From assembly GCA_001970955.1 (NCBI GenBank), contig MPUH01000030.1, positions 89,823 to 153,822 on the forward strand: 64,000 nucleotides of DNA, read 5' to 3'. This document shows positions 9,476 to 20,683 of this stretch, in pieces. This DNA is from Stentor coeruleus (taxonomy: Eukaryota > Ciliophora > Heterotrichea > Heterotrichida > Stentoridae). Both the position numbers and the translations under genes were made by a program. The notes under the pieces were generated by a model. That model was not told the origin of the DNA and did not search any database. It saw only the letters and a list, made by a program, of their open reading frames with translations. The first letter of the stretch is position 1. Each line of letters begins with the position of its first letter.

Positions 9476-10247
9476 TTATATGACGATAGGAAATTTTATA
9501 ATGTATAAGTGGAATTTTATTGAGATATTTAGGAATAAGAATATAAAGAAAGACAGTATGATAGGGTTATGTATAAATGTGTTATATGAGGTTTTATTAC
9601 AAATATAAGAAAAGTTATTGAGATTAGTAAAGGGTTTAGGAAGTTTAGCGTTTTGAGTAAGAAAATCTGTATAAGTTTCGAATTTATTTAATTATCTTTA
9701 AAGAGAAAAGAGCAATAAAATCAAAAGAAAGGTAGATAACATCATAAAAAACTTCGTAGAAAACATTGAAAATAAGAGAAAATATTTGAAAATTAATTAA
9801 TACAGAGTTCACGACTGTGAACGATATATTTTCTAACTAACTAACTAATTATCTTTAGAAATTTGTTTGATGATTATTGTAATTTCTTATATTATAAATA
9901 AATAACTTATTGAACACTTGTAGATTTGCATTTATACATACAAAGTCATTATTTTTATTATTAATTTATCTCACCTATCCTCTAATTCTCATAAACCCTT
10001 ATGAACTCTTCAAAAACATTTACAAGCTTAACTCCAAAACCTTATTTCTATCTTCTAACTTCTTCCATCTTTATATCTCCTTATCTTTATCATTTGCATT
10101 CCTTTTTTCTCTTTATGCATCAAACCTTTTCTCTCCACTATAAACCTCATCCAATTCAATCATTAAATCATTCAAAAAGTTTCCTTCATCATAAAAATTT
10201 ACCTTCCATCGAATCTATACAAAATACATAAAAAATCTAATTCAATC
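9476..10247. other. Spacer with a hairpin element and a pyrimidine-rich stretch
   Basis: About 770 bp. A perfect 6-bp hairpin lies at 9807-9822 (see separate entry), followed by a short CTAA repeat. From about 9950 to 10230 the plus strand is strongly C/T-rich, which produces overlapping open frames that I treat as spurious. These sit just 3' of the Rab gene on the opposite strand. Confidence 0.45.
9795..9845. other. Hairpin element, copy 1 of 2
   Basis: GTTCAC (9807-9812), loop GACT, then GTGAAC (9817-9822) form a perfect stem. The surrounding bases, ATTAATACAGAG before and CGATATATT with CTAACTAAC after, recur in a diverged copy at 22664-22712. At the second stem position T-A has become C-G in the other copy, a compensatory change. 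The role is unknown; a small RNA or an RNA-processing or promoter element is possible. Confidence 0.4.
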
Positions 10248-10862
10248 TTAACAACATCCTTTCTTTTTCTTACTTGGCTGGGTTGATTTTATCTGTATTG
10301 GTGGGGCAATTAGCTTAGTCTCTGCCTGAACAGGGTTTTTCTTCATAAGTACCTTAGATATCTCAATAAACGCCTGACTCACATTGTCACTAGTCTTAGC
10401 TGAAGCTTCTAAAAACCCATCAAGTCTGTTATCCTTAGCGAACTTTTCTCCAGCATCAGCCTCAACTTCTCTTTCATCAGAAGCAAGATCAAGCATATTG
10501 GCTAATAAAAGCACAGTTATATCAGGAGTTGAATTCGTCCTAACTTCTCTAAGCCAGTCTTCAAGGCTATCAAAACTTTCAAGTCTTGTTAAATCATACA
10601 TCAAAATGACACCGTTTGCATTCCTATAAAAACTTCGGGTTATTGCTCTAAATGCTTCTTGACCTGCTGTGTCCCATAACTCTAATTTGACTTTTTTATT
10701 ATCGATATCTAAAGTTCGAGCACCATATTCAACACCGATTGTTACATTGTGATCTTCTTTAAAGTTCCCTTCAGTAAATTGCATGAAAAAGCAAGACTTG
10801 CCAACACCTGAATCCCCGATTATAATAATCTTGAAAGTCATATCTGGATGATCTTCTGACAT
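10248..10862 (-). CDS. Rab-family small GTPase
   Basis: This is a 204-residue protein. P-loop GDSGVGKS, switch-1 Thr in NVTIGVE, WDTAGQE in switch 2 and a SAK G5 motif are all present, as is a C-terminal KKKKGCC ending suited to double geranylgeranylation. The G4 motif reads NMLD where NKxD is usual; loss of this Lys may weaken guanine contact. The sequence is closest in style to the Rab2/Rab4 group. It should act in vesicle traffic on a membrane set by its effectors. It shares the DHNVTIGVE block with the Rab at 24193, so the two belong to one expanded lineage. Confidence 0.93.
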   Translation of the reverse strand: MSEDHPDMTFKIIIIGDSGVGKSCFFMQFTEGNFKEDHNVTIGVEYGARTLDIDNKKVKLELWDTAGQEAFRAITRSFYRNANGVILMYDLTRLESFDSLEDWLREVRTNSTPDITVLLLANMLDLASDEREVEADAGEKFAKDNRLDGFLEASAKTSDNVSQAFIEISKVLMKKNPVQAETKLIAPPIQIKSTQPSKKKKGCC

Positions 10863-11124
10863 TTATATCAACACAAATGCTAGTTATTTACCATTTAAGG
10901 GCATTCCCGGTTTTTTCTATGATAGTTGGAGGGAGGTTTGAATTAGGATTTTAGGAATTGATTGGCATTGAGAGTTTTAAGGTTTTGATATAGAATGAGA
11001 TTATTATAAATTAGATGAGAATTTCTGAAATTAATGGAGAATGAATTTTTCACTTGTGGGAGCTAAATGAACTTTTTATTACTACTCTTTAGTTCGAAAT
11101 GATTTTCGGATTTTGATTTATAAA

Positions 11125-11532
11125 ATGGATAGTTTGAGAGCCAAAAATTTATCCCTTAGCAAATTCCTGAGGAGTCCTTCAGGAAAAAATTACTTTATCC
11201 CTACATCTCCTATCAAAAAAAAAATACAATTTAAAAGAGATGCTGAAACACTTAATAAAAATCAAAGATCAGAACTGAAATTTTATAGCAAGAATTATTT
11301 TCAGTTTCTTGAAAGAGATTTACCTTTAGGGTGTAGAATTCGGCGTCTTTCCCCAATAATCCAAGACAAAAGCGAGCGTTATACAAACAAATCTGAATCT
11401 CCACTTAATACAAGCAAAGAACCTAAATATGTTCATGATATAGAAGCAAATAATAAATCAACACAAGTAGTATTAAAAACTAGAAAGTCTAAAGTGTATT
11501 TGCCTTCAATTAGATATGTTTTTGAAAATTGA
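11125..11532 (+). CDS. Hypothetical basic protein
   Basis: From the ATG at 11125 this is 135 residues, Lys/Ser/Arg-rich, without a recognised domain. Motifs such as FIPTSPIKKKIQFKRD and RRLSPII look like short disordered interaction or phosphorylation sites. The stop is TGA. The open frame extends four codons upstream without an ATG, so 11125 is the start. It is transcribed divergently from the Rab gene, with a spacer of 262 bp. Confidence 0.55.
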   Translation: MDSLRAKNLSLSKFLRSPSGKNYFIPTSPIKKKIQFKRDAETLNKNQRSELKFYSKNYFQFLERDLPLGCRIRRLSPIIQDKSERYTNKSESPLNTSKEPKYVHDIEANNKSTQVVLKTRKSKVYLPSIRYVFEN

Positions 11533-12462
11533 CAACCAATTTTAATGGAATTTAGCCTAACTACTTATTTATCTTTGTCATAATAATATTAGATTCTGAT
11601 GACTTATTGCTGAAAATAATAGAAATGCTTAGGTTCGTATTTTTATTGAGAGGATTTTGGTATTTATAGTAAGCTTTTAATAAGAAAAGAATGTAGTGAA
11701 TTCAAATTTAAGGTATTAGTATGTTTTGATATTGACTTTAATTTGATAGTAAAATTAAATATGATATAGCTAAAGAGGAATTTATGGATAGATAAATTTA
11801 TGTAAATCAATTTAGTTATTATCTTAAGTATGCTAATATTTTATGAATAGAGTGTATGATGTTATGATATTGCAATTTATCAATGGCATTGAGTAGTTTA
11901 ATATATATTATATTGAATAGTTTAATAAATAATATACTTTAGCATGAGAGATATAACACTGAATTTATAGTTAATTTGATTATTATATAAACATAAATAA
12001 TTCAATTTGTACAAAATAAAAAACGCGACAAGAGCTTAGCCTTTCACACTGCTAAACTCAGTATTAAGATAATAAATAAAATTGTTGCAAAAATATTACC
12101 ACAACAAACTAAAAAAAAATAAGTAAAGTGAATATTAGCTATCAATATAGCTATTACAAAACACATACATACTTGCAAAAAATGATAACAGAGAAAAAAA
12201 TTCTTAAATAAGCGGATTCATTATAGAAATTAGATACACACATAAAACTTTCTCTTATTAGGATATTACAATATTTATCTTAAAGGATACAAAAGTTTAG
12301 ACTAATACAATTAGTGGAAATGATGCTTACAATTATCACTATGAATGCATTAATTAACAGCTAAACTATTTATAATGTTTTTATTTTCTACAACAAACTC
12401 CATAATCATGCAAAATTTTAAATATATAGATCATCATAAAGAAATCTATCACTATACAAGAA
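11533..12462. other. Spacer of about 930 bp between convergent genes
   Basis: Very A/T-rich DNA downstream of both flanking genes. I see no coding pattern, repeat or structured element that I can support. Confidence 0.45.
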
Positions 12463-15400
12463 TTATGCAAACTGTTGAATAATCTTAATTGTACTCAAAT
12501 TTTCACTCTTGTTCTGCATCTTCAAAACATTAATCACGGTCCTGTTTTCTTTATTAATAGCGAATGTAATAGATTCCTCATCTTTAGAAACACAAACAGC
12601 TAATACTGTATTTTCTGCACTTTGATACATAAGATTTTCCAGCCCATTTCCTCCATCAAAAACATCAAAGAAAGCTATAGACTTGTTGCTTCCAGTTAAA
12701 AGATACTCACCTGTCTTGTCAAATTGCAAACACCAGACATCCTCTGCGCCTGGACGTGAATCAGACCAAGATGATCCATTAATAGTATAAATAAAAGTGA
12801 GTTCTTTTTCCATGCAAGCAACAGCAATGATCCCCATTTCACTTAAAGCCATAACCCTAGCAGGTGAAGCACTTGGTTCAGCAATTTTTCTTAAACACTC
12901 AGCATTTCTCATATCATGCATTAAAATTGTCCCACTCGCACTTAAAGATAAAACAATTTGTAAATCTTCACTTGCTTGTACTTGTCTTATAGAGCAACTA
13001 TGCCCTAAATATATATTCCAAACTTTTAAATTTAGATCTTCTCCAATCCAGCTTATAACAGAACTATCTAAACTTCCAGTGAATAAAGTTTTGGTTGTTG
13101 AAAATACACATGTTACTAAGCCGCAATGGTATTTAACTGACTTTTTAAGTTCACCTTTAAGAGAATGGAATTTAAATGTATGGTCGGTGTGGAAAGCTGA
13201 AACTAAATATTTGTCTTCCCATATACAGAATTGGCATTGGCCAATGTCTAAGATTAGTTTGATGTCGATTTTTGGAAGAGTAGATTTCCAGCTTTGGTAT
13301 TCTAACCAGTTTTCAGAAGAGAAGATGCAGAAGCCTTCGAGTTCTGTTGATTCATATCTTTGGCCTAACTCCATTTGGCTTTCCCATTTTATTTTGAGCA
13401 GAAAGAACTTTTCTGATTTACTGTCCCATTTCACTGCTAAGAGGTAGGCTGATGTTGAAACTAAAGCGAAAATCCTCCCTATTTCATCAATTCTCACTGT
13501 AATTTTAAACTCCTGTTCACCAATGCCCCTAGCACTCTTCCTTATTCTTTTCTCATCATCCATCCTAACTTTCAGAAAATATCTCTCAAAAATACTCATT
13601 TTACCTATAGCTGTATATTTCTTTTGCACATGTGGCTTAAGAAACAATTTCGCTGGTGTCTGACCAAAATGGTAAGCCTGCTCAATCATCCCTTTTCTAG
13701 TAAACTCATCAATTCCATCACTGCAAGCTTTTGCAAAATCTTCTTCATAAGACACTGAAAAAAATATATTTAAATTATCAGCTGCATCTCTGCCAGTTTG
13801 CTTATATCCAAAAATAAGGTCAATCCAATTATGAAGCTCTTCAGTAACATACTGGCTTTCTAATAGTTTTCTATGTTTTCTAATAAAATCATAACTGTTT
13901 TTAGCCCAAGGTGGGTATTCAAAGTCATTAACAGGTTGGCCATTTTGCCTTATTCCAAATTGATTTTTATTTGTATTAAAAAGGAAGTCAGGAAAATCAA
14001 AAAGCTCAGGGATCAGTTCTTTAACATCACCATTGTTACTTGTACAACTATTCCAAGCATTAGTCATAGATATAAAAAGTCGATCTGGGACATCAAATGT
14101 GTTGTTTTGAATAAGTTTGGCTTGGGTTGAATAAGGTTCGAGTCTGACGAGAAAATGTAAGACAATACCCCCGCTAGAATAATGAGACCCATAATTAAAA
14201 GGTGTTATATCATCTTCTTGGAATTGCTTATAATTACTATAAAGCTCAGCCCTGTGAACTGGGTCTTGTGCTCCAATAGGCCATTTGAAGTCCCTATAAA
14301 TATTTGGATCATTTATGTCGATTTTATCTGATGTAAAATCTTTAACTACCCAAGGGAAAATCGGATATTGCGACAAATCATGAAAAGACCTTGAAGCTAG
14401 TTTATTTAAAGCTAAAAGGTATCCAAAGTTATCAAGTTTATTTTCAGTCCATTTTTTTGTATATGATTTAACAATTTTAGCTGTTATAACTGGGATTACT
14501 ATAACATCTTTCCATTTTTTTAGTGATACAAATAGTTCCTTTCTGACTTCTGAGGAAAAAATATTAAAGTAATAGCTTTTACCTGATTTTAAAAATATTT
14601 CAAGTGCAGTGTGTTGATGCATAAACCTCCTGCAGATGATTTCAGAAATCTCGCTGCTTTCCCAAATACGTTTGCATTCTTTGGTTAATTGTGTGTAATC
14701 AAGTGCGCTAAAAGGGTATTTGCCTTCTGGTTTGAGTTTCCCTTCGCTTGTGTAGACTAAATGATTGCCATGAAGTTCAAGACTTCCAAAATATGATCCT
14801 TTGATTGTAATTCTTTCACACTCTATAATCCTTGGGTTCGCAACCTGGTCGTTTTGGACTTCCGGTTCTTCCACCATAGTCATTTCACCTTCAGATTCTT
14901 CGTTTTCATTATTTTCCATCAGTGGAGAGCAGAGCTCATCAGATTTCTCTATAATCGACTCAAAATACGCCATAGAAAATGATCGCAAAAACACCTTTTC
15001 AGGACTTCTTGCAATCGGCATCCTTCTAGTCCTGTTTGTATTTTCATTTCTACAAGCTTTCGTTAGCCTATATCTATTTTTATTATCAAAATAAGGACGC
15101 ACTTTAAACCTCTTCCCATAATCTGAATTCAAAATTATTTTCAACCTTTTAAGATTCCTCAAATAAGCTTTGTACTTTTTGCCTATATGTAAAGTATTCA
15201 AATTCCTAGTCTCATTGAAATTATTCAGCCAATCATTATCAAAAAGTTTTGTAAAACTCTTAATCTTTCCAGCGTAATCTGAAAAAGAAGCTTTATGATG
15301 CTGTTGATCTTCAGACACTGACAGCAAAGGTTTTATGAACTTTTTCTTTGTATTCAAAAAAAAATTATGCATAAAATTGTGTATATACTTAATCCAATTA

Positions 15401-18400
15401 GGCTTTTTCAGTTGGGCTGGATACAAAGCTTCAGGTCTTAAAACTTCTTTCATCATATCTTTTACACTCATATCCGCACTTAAATTCCTTTTCCCAACAG
15501 AAGCATCCGATGTTACAGAGTAGTTTATTCTTTCATCTAAATCATACGCAATACTATTCTGAGTTTTTTTCAACCCTTCTTTTTCTTCAGTAAACTTCCT
15601 CAAGTCCAACTCAGTAAACCCTTCAACAAAAGTTTCGATTTTACTTAAAACACAGGTTTTAGGGATATAATTTTCAAGCCAAATATTCTCATCTTTATAA
15701 TAAGAATCGCATAGATTATAGAAAATTTCTATAATAATCATATCTTCGTTGCTGATTTTTTTATCACTTCGGGCTGTGATGAAATAGTTATTTTTAATGA
15801 GAATTTTTTCTAATAAAGACAGATAAGCGAATTGATGGTTTTTTATAATAGCTTTGAATATTAGTGATATGATAGTTTTTAGGCTTGAGTTTTCTTTGAA
15901 CTCACGTGAAATGATTTTTAACTTGCTTGATGAAAGCTCTGAAGATACAGTGTACATTGATAGTAAAGAGTGCTCAAGACCAAAACTGATTAAGATTTCG
16001 AGTATTTCGAAGTATTCTTGGGTCAAAAGAAGATCAGGGTTTATATCTTCGATTATAGAAATAAATTCAGAAAAACTATCTGCACGGAGTAAAAGCCGAG
16101 ATTTGCAATAGTCTTCAGTGAGCTTTCTTAATAATCTTAATAAAAAGTGATCATCTTTAACTTTTGTGACTAAAACCTTTAGTTTGTTAAGCCTTAGATT
16201 CTGATCCATAGGTAAAAATGTTGAGTTACAAAGGTATAGAAGTTCATTTGTGTTTTTACTGTTACTTATAGCATTTATAAGCCAGTCTGGGAAAAATGAA
16301 CTTTGGGTTATATACGGTTGAAGTTTTTCAATATGTTGTTCAATAAGTGAGGTATAAAAAAGTAGGTCGTGAGCATTTTCAGCATATCTTATCCGATTTG
16401 TAATAATGTCCAAAAGGTTGATTTTGAAATTTTTATTCAATGATTCTATACAAATAACTTCAAAAATGTTCTGTATCACTTCAGGGTCAACATTTTTGGC
16501 TGGCAAGCTATGGTCTAAAAATTGAATGATTTTCAAATACCTTTCAATCTCACTATTGTTCTCATATGGATACTTGGATATTTTTTCAATATCTTTTGAC
16601 AGAACTTTAATAATTTGTTTTTGAAAAGGGAGTTCGGTTTGGTCCAACAAATATATAATCCCTGCTTCCAAATGTTTTTCCAATACTAACCCTTCAATCC
16701 TTGCAGGGATAATATTCAACAAAGCTTCTAATGCATCGAAAGATTTATCCTTATACATCTGCACTAAAACATAACTCACTGCTTCAATATTCTTATCATT
16801 CATTTTTGTAGGTAAAAATGACTCAAATGCAAGTTGGATATCAACAATACTCAGATTTCTTATATGTCTATAAATTACATATAAATTTTCCCTATCACAT
16901 TCCATTGTCCCTTTTATATACCCAAGTAAAGAATTTAAATGTTTCACTTTTTCTGATTTTTGTATATTCTCAATACTCTCATTCTGTAGTAAAATCTTCA
17001 AAAGGTTCGACCTTAATTTCTCGTCTTTTAAACTTGTGACGATTTTTATAAGACTTTCTGTTAGTTGGGGGAAAAGCTTTACTGATACTAAGACATACCC
17101 GGCAAATTGGATGAACTCCTGGCTCATGATCCCTCCTGATTGAGCGTATAGGAAGATTTTTAATATAATACTTGTCACTGCACTTATTTCTTCTTCAACT
17201 TGGACTTCCATATCGATTAATGGGAGGAAAATTTTTATCCCCCCATTAATTTTTATTGACTCGAAAATGCTCACCCCATTAAAACGACGGGATTTATCAT
17301 CAGATTTCCCTTTATAAATCCATAAAGGTTCTTTAAGATTAGGTTGCCATTCAAAGATTAAGGATTTTTTTAGGTCTTTGAATATTTTATACTCATCAGA
17401 ACGTAGTGTGCTTGAACTTAATAATAAATTGTTTTGTATAGAAAGTTTGTAGAACTCTTTGCATTCAAGTTCTGAGAAGGTTTTATACATGACAAACAAT
17501 GCTGACATTTTTCCTTCAAAGCCTGATGTTTTTTCGAAGTTGTTGCCGTAGATGAGACTTGTGAAAACTTTCCCGTCGTATTTGTTTTCTGATATTAAAG
17601 GGTAGTCTTCATAGTTTTCATTTATGCATATAGAAATTTTAGCTTTATTTCTTAGTGTAGATTTCTTAGTCCTGATGCTGATGCTTAAAAAAGTCCATTC
17701 ATCGATTTCTAGTTCTCGAAAAGACTTACATCTGGTTCCACCAACAAAGACTTCTAATCTTTGGTCAATAATCTCTAAACTAATCTGTAAACCTTTGCTC
17801 CCAGACATCTGAAAAAATATACAGTTTTTAAGCGAATATGGTCTGATCCATGTTAAAATAGACACTTTGCCTATAACCAACCCTTCACTTGTTTGAGAAA
17901 TATGCTCGATATAACCATTTGCCGTGAAATAAAAGTAGTTAGTTGGGTTTATCATGCTCCTCTTACTAGCAGAATTGAATATTGCTTGTTCAATCGCTTG
18001 CATAAGAATAAGCTTTTTTTTCCTGTTTCTAGTTGATTTTATTATATTCAAAAGTTTGCTTAGAGCTTGTGGGGGTATATGAAAAGGGATAACTTTAGAT
18101 ATGACTTTTTCGAAAAACTCTGACAGCTCAAGGTCAACACTGTTAGAAAAGTACTTTAATATTATATCAAAAGCATTATAATGAGCTAAATATGGGATTT
18201 CTATTTCCTTATGAAACTGGTGGGTTATTCTTTCTCTAGCTAAATTGAATTTCTCACTATTATAATTAGTTGTTAGAATCTGGAATATTAATGGTACTGC
18301 TTGAGGGATTTTAATTTTGTTTGAGTTTCTTAAACTCATTGTCCCATATAAAATAAACTCAACTTCTTCAACACAAACCTCAGCAATTTCATTACTATAA

Positions 18401-20463
18401 TTTTTAAGCCTCTCATCACTAAGATATTCAGCCAAGGTATTAAAATCAATTTCTTCCATGTTTTTATTAGTAATATGTTCAGATAAAAATAACTTTCTTA
18501 TACATTTTATAATGATTTCCCATAATAATTGGATATTATTTGAATCCTTCATTAGCTCTGGGTTGATTTTGCTTTTGAAGACTAATAATATGCTACAGTT
18601 GAGAAAACTATAAATACAATCTGAGTTTATTTCAAAAGTTTCATAAAGAATAGTTAGATATTTTATCAAAGTGGAGTTCTCATATGTTTTTTTAATAATT
18701 TCTTTATAGTATCTATGATTGCTAGATGAGTTTAGAAGAAGAATTTTTTTTACTAGGTTCATACAACTAGCATTATGAATAGGGTTATTGAGCATAAGTT
18801 TGTTATCGAGACTTTTAAGCAAATTAGAATCTTCGAAATCTTTAAGTGAGCTTAGGCTTAATAATTGACCTATTAAACTGAAAATCATTTCTGAAGATTT
18901 ATGGTCAGTGAGGTTTGGTAAGATTTCTTTGATTCTTTCTATGAATTTTGTTATTAAGCCTTGCTTCATCGATTCCCTTAAAAACGAATTTAAATCTTTT
19001 TCTAACTCTGGGATCCAACTTATTATCCTTATGAGATAGGCTAAATCCGTGGAGTTTTGGATTGTCGCATCAATAATCCCATTGATCATAGCCTGTATGA
19101 AATCTTTGTTTCTAGATAGATATGCCCATATAATCCTCCAGTTCCTTTTAGCTTTATTTGCCAGATTCAATAAAGAGTTATCCCCAAAGTCTATAATAAA
19201 AACTTCTTTCCTTAAAAGAAACTCTATAAGTCCAGCATCTTTCATGACATTGATTCTTTTCTCTTCTTCAACTTTTTTGCCAGACAATTTGCAGATTTCT
19301 GATAAAAACAAAAGTGCATATGCCTGTATTTGTAAGGTGTTAGCTGGACTGATCCTTAGAAAACTTGCACTAGATAACTCAGCAAAAAGTTCATTAAACA
19401 GTAAAACTGATAGTCTTTCAATGATTTCTGAACTCTGCATGCGTGTTTCAGCATATGAGAGCTTGAAAAACAATTTAAAAACCCCTTGAAAAAATCTCCC
19501 TATAGGTCTTAAGTCTTTTCTAAAATCCTCATTAGGCTCATCACTATTAAATTCAATAAATCTTGAGCATACCCACACAAAAATGCTAATAAAATACTGC
19601 CAACAATGTTCAAGAACTATAACACAAGCTTTAGTTTGATTTTCATGAACCTTGAAAATCACATCAAATAATAAAATCAGTTTTTCTAAAGATAAAAGAT
19701 ATGTGCTTTCTGAATTTTCTAGCTTAAGCAATATATTGGCAAAATACTGAAAAACCCCTTCTAACTTGTAAACGTTTTGACATTTATTGTGTAGAGGAAT
19801 TTTTGATAAAGCTTTTAATGCATAATAGCAAAGGTCTTTTTCTAATAGATTGTTTAATACACTACAACTACTGATTCTGGCTATTTCTTCATCTTCTATA
19901 AACAATTCGAAATAAATTGGGTGTAAATTGTGTGCGCATTCTAGAAGAGTAAAGCAACTGTTGCAAATAAGCTCACGATTTTTGTCTTCGGATTTTTCTG
20001 TCAACAGCTCTAAAATGCGAATAAATAAGAGCTTGAAATTCCTATAGAGTCTTGGATCAGGTTCTTGGAGGATTAGAGAATTGTAAAACTTGGTGAAGAG
20101 GTTCTGCATTGATTGGATTAGCTGCTTGGATTTCTTTTTTTTTAGCTTCGGGGCATCTTTTGTTAAGATGCAGACGTAAACATAAAAAAGTGAATAATTG
20201 TCAGGCTTAAGCATCTCGTTTAGCATGTTTGTATTTTGTAATGATGATATGAGATCTTGTGCCTCCTTTTCAAGCCTTTTTTTAATATCTTTTGGAAGGT
20301 TAACCACAGAGCCCATATCGTTAATGATTTTTTGTTCAAGGCATTGGACAAAATTTATAAATGATTTTTGATCTTTAGCTGTCTTATAAAACTCTGACCA
20401 TAGTTCTGCAGAGTCATTTGACTCATTCGAGACTAAAGATTTAGGTAATGAAGCTTTTGACAT
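12463..20463 (-). CDS. Giant BEACH-domain protein with PH-like and WD40 domains
   Basis: This is a single 2666-residue frame. The N-terminal 800 residues are helical and repeat-like (armadillo-type). A concanavalin A-like segment lies at about 855-960 (SILTWIRPYS, WTFLSISIRT). A PH-BEACH domain sits at about 1875-1980, starting near TIKGSYFGSLELHGNHLVY. The BEACH domain covers about 2000-2285, with the diagnostic YPIFPWVVKDF, FNYGSHYSSGGIVLHFLVRL, PELFDFPDFL, FEYPPWA and LHNWIDLIFGYKQTG blocks. WD40 repeats run from about 2430 to the end. This is the neurobeachin/LvsA class, large scaffolds that regulate vesicle fusion and fission and lysosome-related organelles. No internal stop occurs across 8 kb, including at TGG tryptophans, which fixes the genetic code as standard. 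Confidence 0.95.
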   Translation of the reverse strand: MSKASLPKSLVSNESNDSAELWSEFYKTAKDQKSFINFVQCLEQKIINDMGSVVNLPKDIKKRLEKEAQDLISSLQNTNMLNEMLKPDNYSLFYVYVCILTKDAPKLKKKKSKQLIQSMQNLFTKFYNSLILQEPDPRLYRNFKLLFIRILELLTEKSEDKNRELICNSCFTLLECAHNLHPIYFELFIEDEEIARISSCSVLNNLLEKDLCYYALKALSKIPLHNKCQNVYKLEGVFQYFANILLKLENSESTYLLSLEKLILLFDVIFKVHENQTKACVIVLEHCWQYFISIFVWVCSRFIEFNSDEPNEDFRKDLRPIGRFFQGVFKLFFKLSYAETRMQSSEIIERLSVLLFNELFAELSSASFLRISPANTLQIQAYALLFLSEICKLSGKKVEEEKRINVMKDAGLIEFLLRKEVFIIDFGDNSLLNLANKAKRNWRIIWAYLSRNKDFIQAMINGIIDATIQNSTDLAYLIRIISWIPELEKDLNSFLRESMKQGLITKFIERIKEILPNLTDHKSSEMIFSLIGQLLSLSSLKDFEDSNLLKSLDNKLMLNNPIHNASCMNLVKKILLLNSSSNHRYYKEIIKKTYENSTLIKYLTILYETFEINSDCIYSFLNCSILLVFKSKINPELMKDSNNIQLLWEIIIKCIRKLFLSEHITNKNMEEIDFNTLAEYLSDERLKNYSNEIAEVCVEEVEFILYGTMSLRNSNKIKIPQAVPLIFQILTTNYNSEKFNLARERITHQFHKEIEIPYLAHYNAFDIILKYFSNSVDLELSEFFEKVISKVIPFHIPPQALSKLLNIIKSTRNRKKKLILMQAIEQAIFNSASKRSMINPTNYFYFTANGYIEHISQTSEGLVIGKVSILTWIRPYSLKNCIFFQMSGSKGLQISLEIIDQRLEVFVGGTRCKSFRELEIDEWTFLSISIRTKKSTLRNKAKISICINENYEDYPLISENKYDGKVFTSLIYGNNFEKTSGFEGKMSALFVMYKTFSELECKEFYKLSIQNNLLLSSSTLRSDEYKIFKDLKKSLIFEWQPNLKEPLWIYKGKSDDKSRRFNGVSIFESIKINGGIKIFLPLIDMEVQVEEEISAVTSIILKIFLYAQSGGIMSQEFIQFAGYVLVSVKLFPQLTESLIKIVTSLKDEKLRSNLLKILLQNESIENIQKSEKVKHLNSLLGYIKGTMECDRENLYVIYRHIRNLSIVDIQLAFESFLPTKMNDKNIEAVSYVLVQMYKDKSFDALEALLNIIPARIEGLVLEKHLEAGIIYLLDQTELPFQKQIIKVLSKDIEKISKYPYENNSEIERYLKIIQFLDHSLPAKNVDPEVIQNIFEVICIESLNKNFKINLLDIITNRIRYAENAHDLLFYTSLIEQHIEKLQPYITQSSFFPDWLINAISNSKNTNELLYLCNSTFLPMDQNLRLNKLKVLVTKVKDDHFLLRLLRKLTEDYCKSRLLLRADSFSEFISIIEDINPDLLLTQEYFEILEILISFGLEHSLLSMYTVSSELSSSKLKIISREFKENSSLKTIISLIFKAIIKNHQFAYLSLLEKILIKNNYFITARSDKKISNEDMIIIEIFYNLCDSYYKDENIWLENYIPKTCVLSKIETFVEGFTELDLRKFTEEKEGLKKTQNSIAYDLDERINYSVTSDASVGKRNLSADMSVKDMMKEVLRPEALYPAQLKKPNWIKYIHNFMHNFFLNTKKKFIKPLLSVSEDQQHHKASFSDYAGKIKSFTKLFDNDWLNNFNETRNLNTLHIGKKYKAYLRNLKRLKIILNSDYGKRFKVRPYFDNKNRYRLTKACRNENTNRTRRMPIARSPEKVFLRSFSMAYFESIIEKSDELCSPLMENNENEESEGEMTMVEEPEVQNDQVANPRIIECERITIKGSYFGSLELHGNHLVYTSEGKLKPEGKYPFSALDYTQLTKECKRIWESSEISEIICRRFMHQHTALEIFLKSGKSYYFNIFSSEVRKELFVSLKKWKDVIVIPVITAKIVKSYTKKWTENKLDNFGYLLALNKLASRSFHDLSQYPIFPWVVKDFTSDKIDINDPNIYRDFKWPIGAQDPVHRAELYSNYKQFQEDDITPFNYGSHYSSGGIVLHFLVRLEPYSTQAKLIQNNTFDVPDRLFISMTNAWNSCTSNNGDVKELIPELFDFPDFLFNTNKNQFGIRQNGQPVNDFEYPPWAKNSYDFIRKHRKLLESQYVTEELHNWIDLIFGYKQTGRDAADNLNIFFSVSYEEDFAKACSDGIDEFTRKGMIEQAYHFGQTPAKLFLKPHVQKKYTAIGKMSIFERYFLKVRMDDEKRIRKSARGIGEQEFKITVRIDEIGRIFALVSTSAYLLAVKWDSKSEKFFLLKIKWESQMELGQRYESTELEGFCIFSSENWLEYQSWKSTLPKIDIKLILDIGQCQFCIWEDKYLVSAFHTDHTFKFHSLKGELKKSVKYHCGLVTCVFSTTKTLFTGSLDSSVISWIGEDLNLKVWNIYLGHSCSIRQVQASEDLQIVLSLSASGTILMHDMRNAECLRKIAEPSASPARVMALSEMGIIAVACMEKELTFIYTINGSSWSDSRPGAEDVWCLQFDKTGEYLLTGSNKSIAFFDVFDGGNGLENLMYQSAENTVLAVCVSKDEESITFAINKENRTVINVLKMQNKSENLSTIKIIQQFA

Positions 20464-20683
20464 TTTATTAGGAAATTTAAATAAAGTTATTAATATTTTA
20501 GATGTCTAAATGATATGGAAATCAAAAATCAAAAGTTATAGTACGATAACTATTATAAACATATTTTGTTATGATTTGAGTAATATTCTAAATTTGCAAT
20601 TAACTTTTAAGCTCATATAATCACATATCATTTTTAGGCTAAACGGCTAGCAGATGTGGAATATGTTTTTTATGCCAATATAA

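Noticed and set aside
9910-10231. Two overlapping open frames on the plus strand
   Set aside because: They arise from C/T-rich low-complexity DNA, encode Leu/Phe/Ser/His runs and show no domain.
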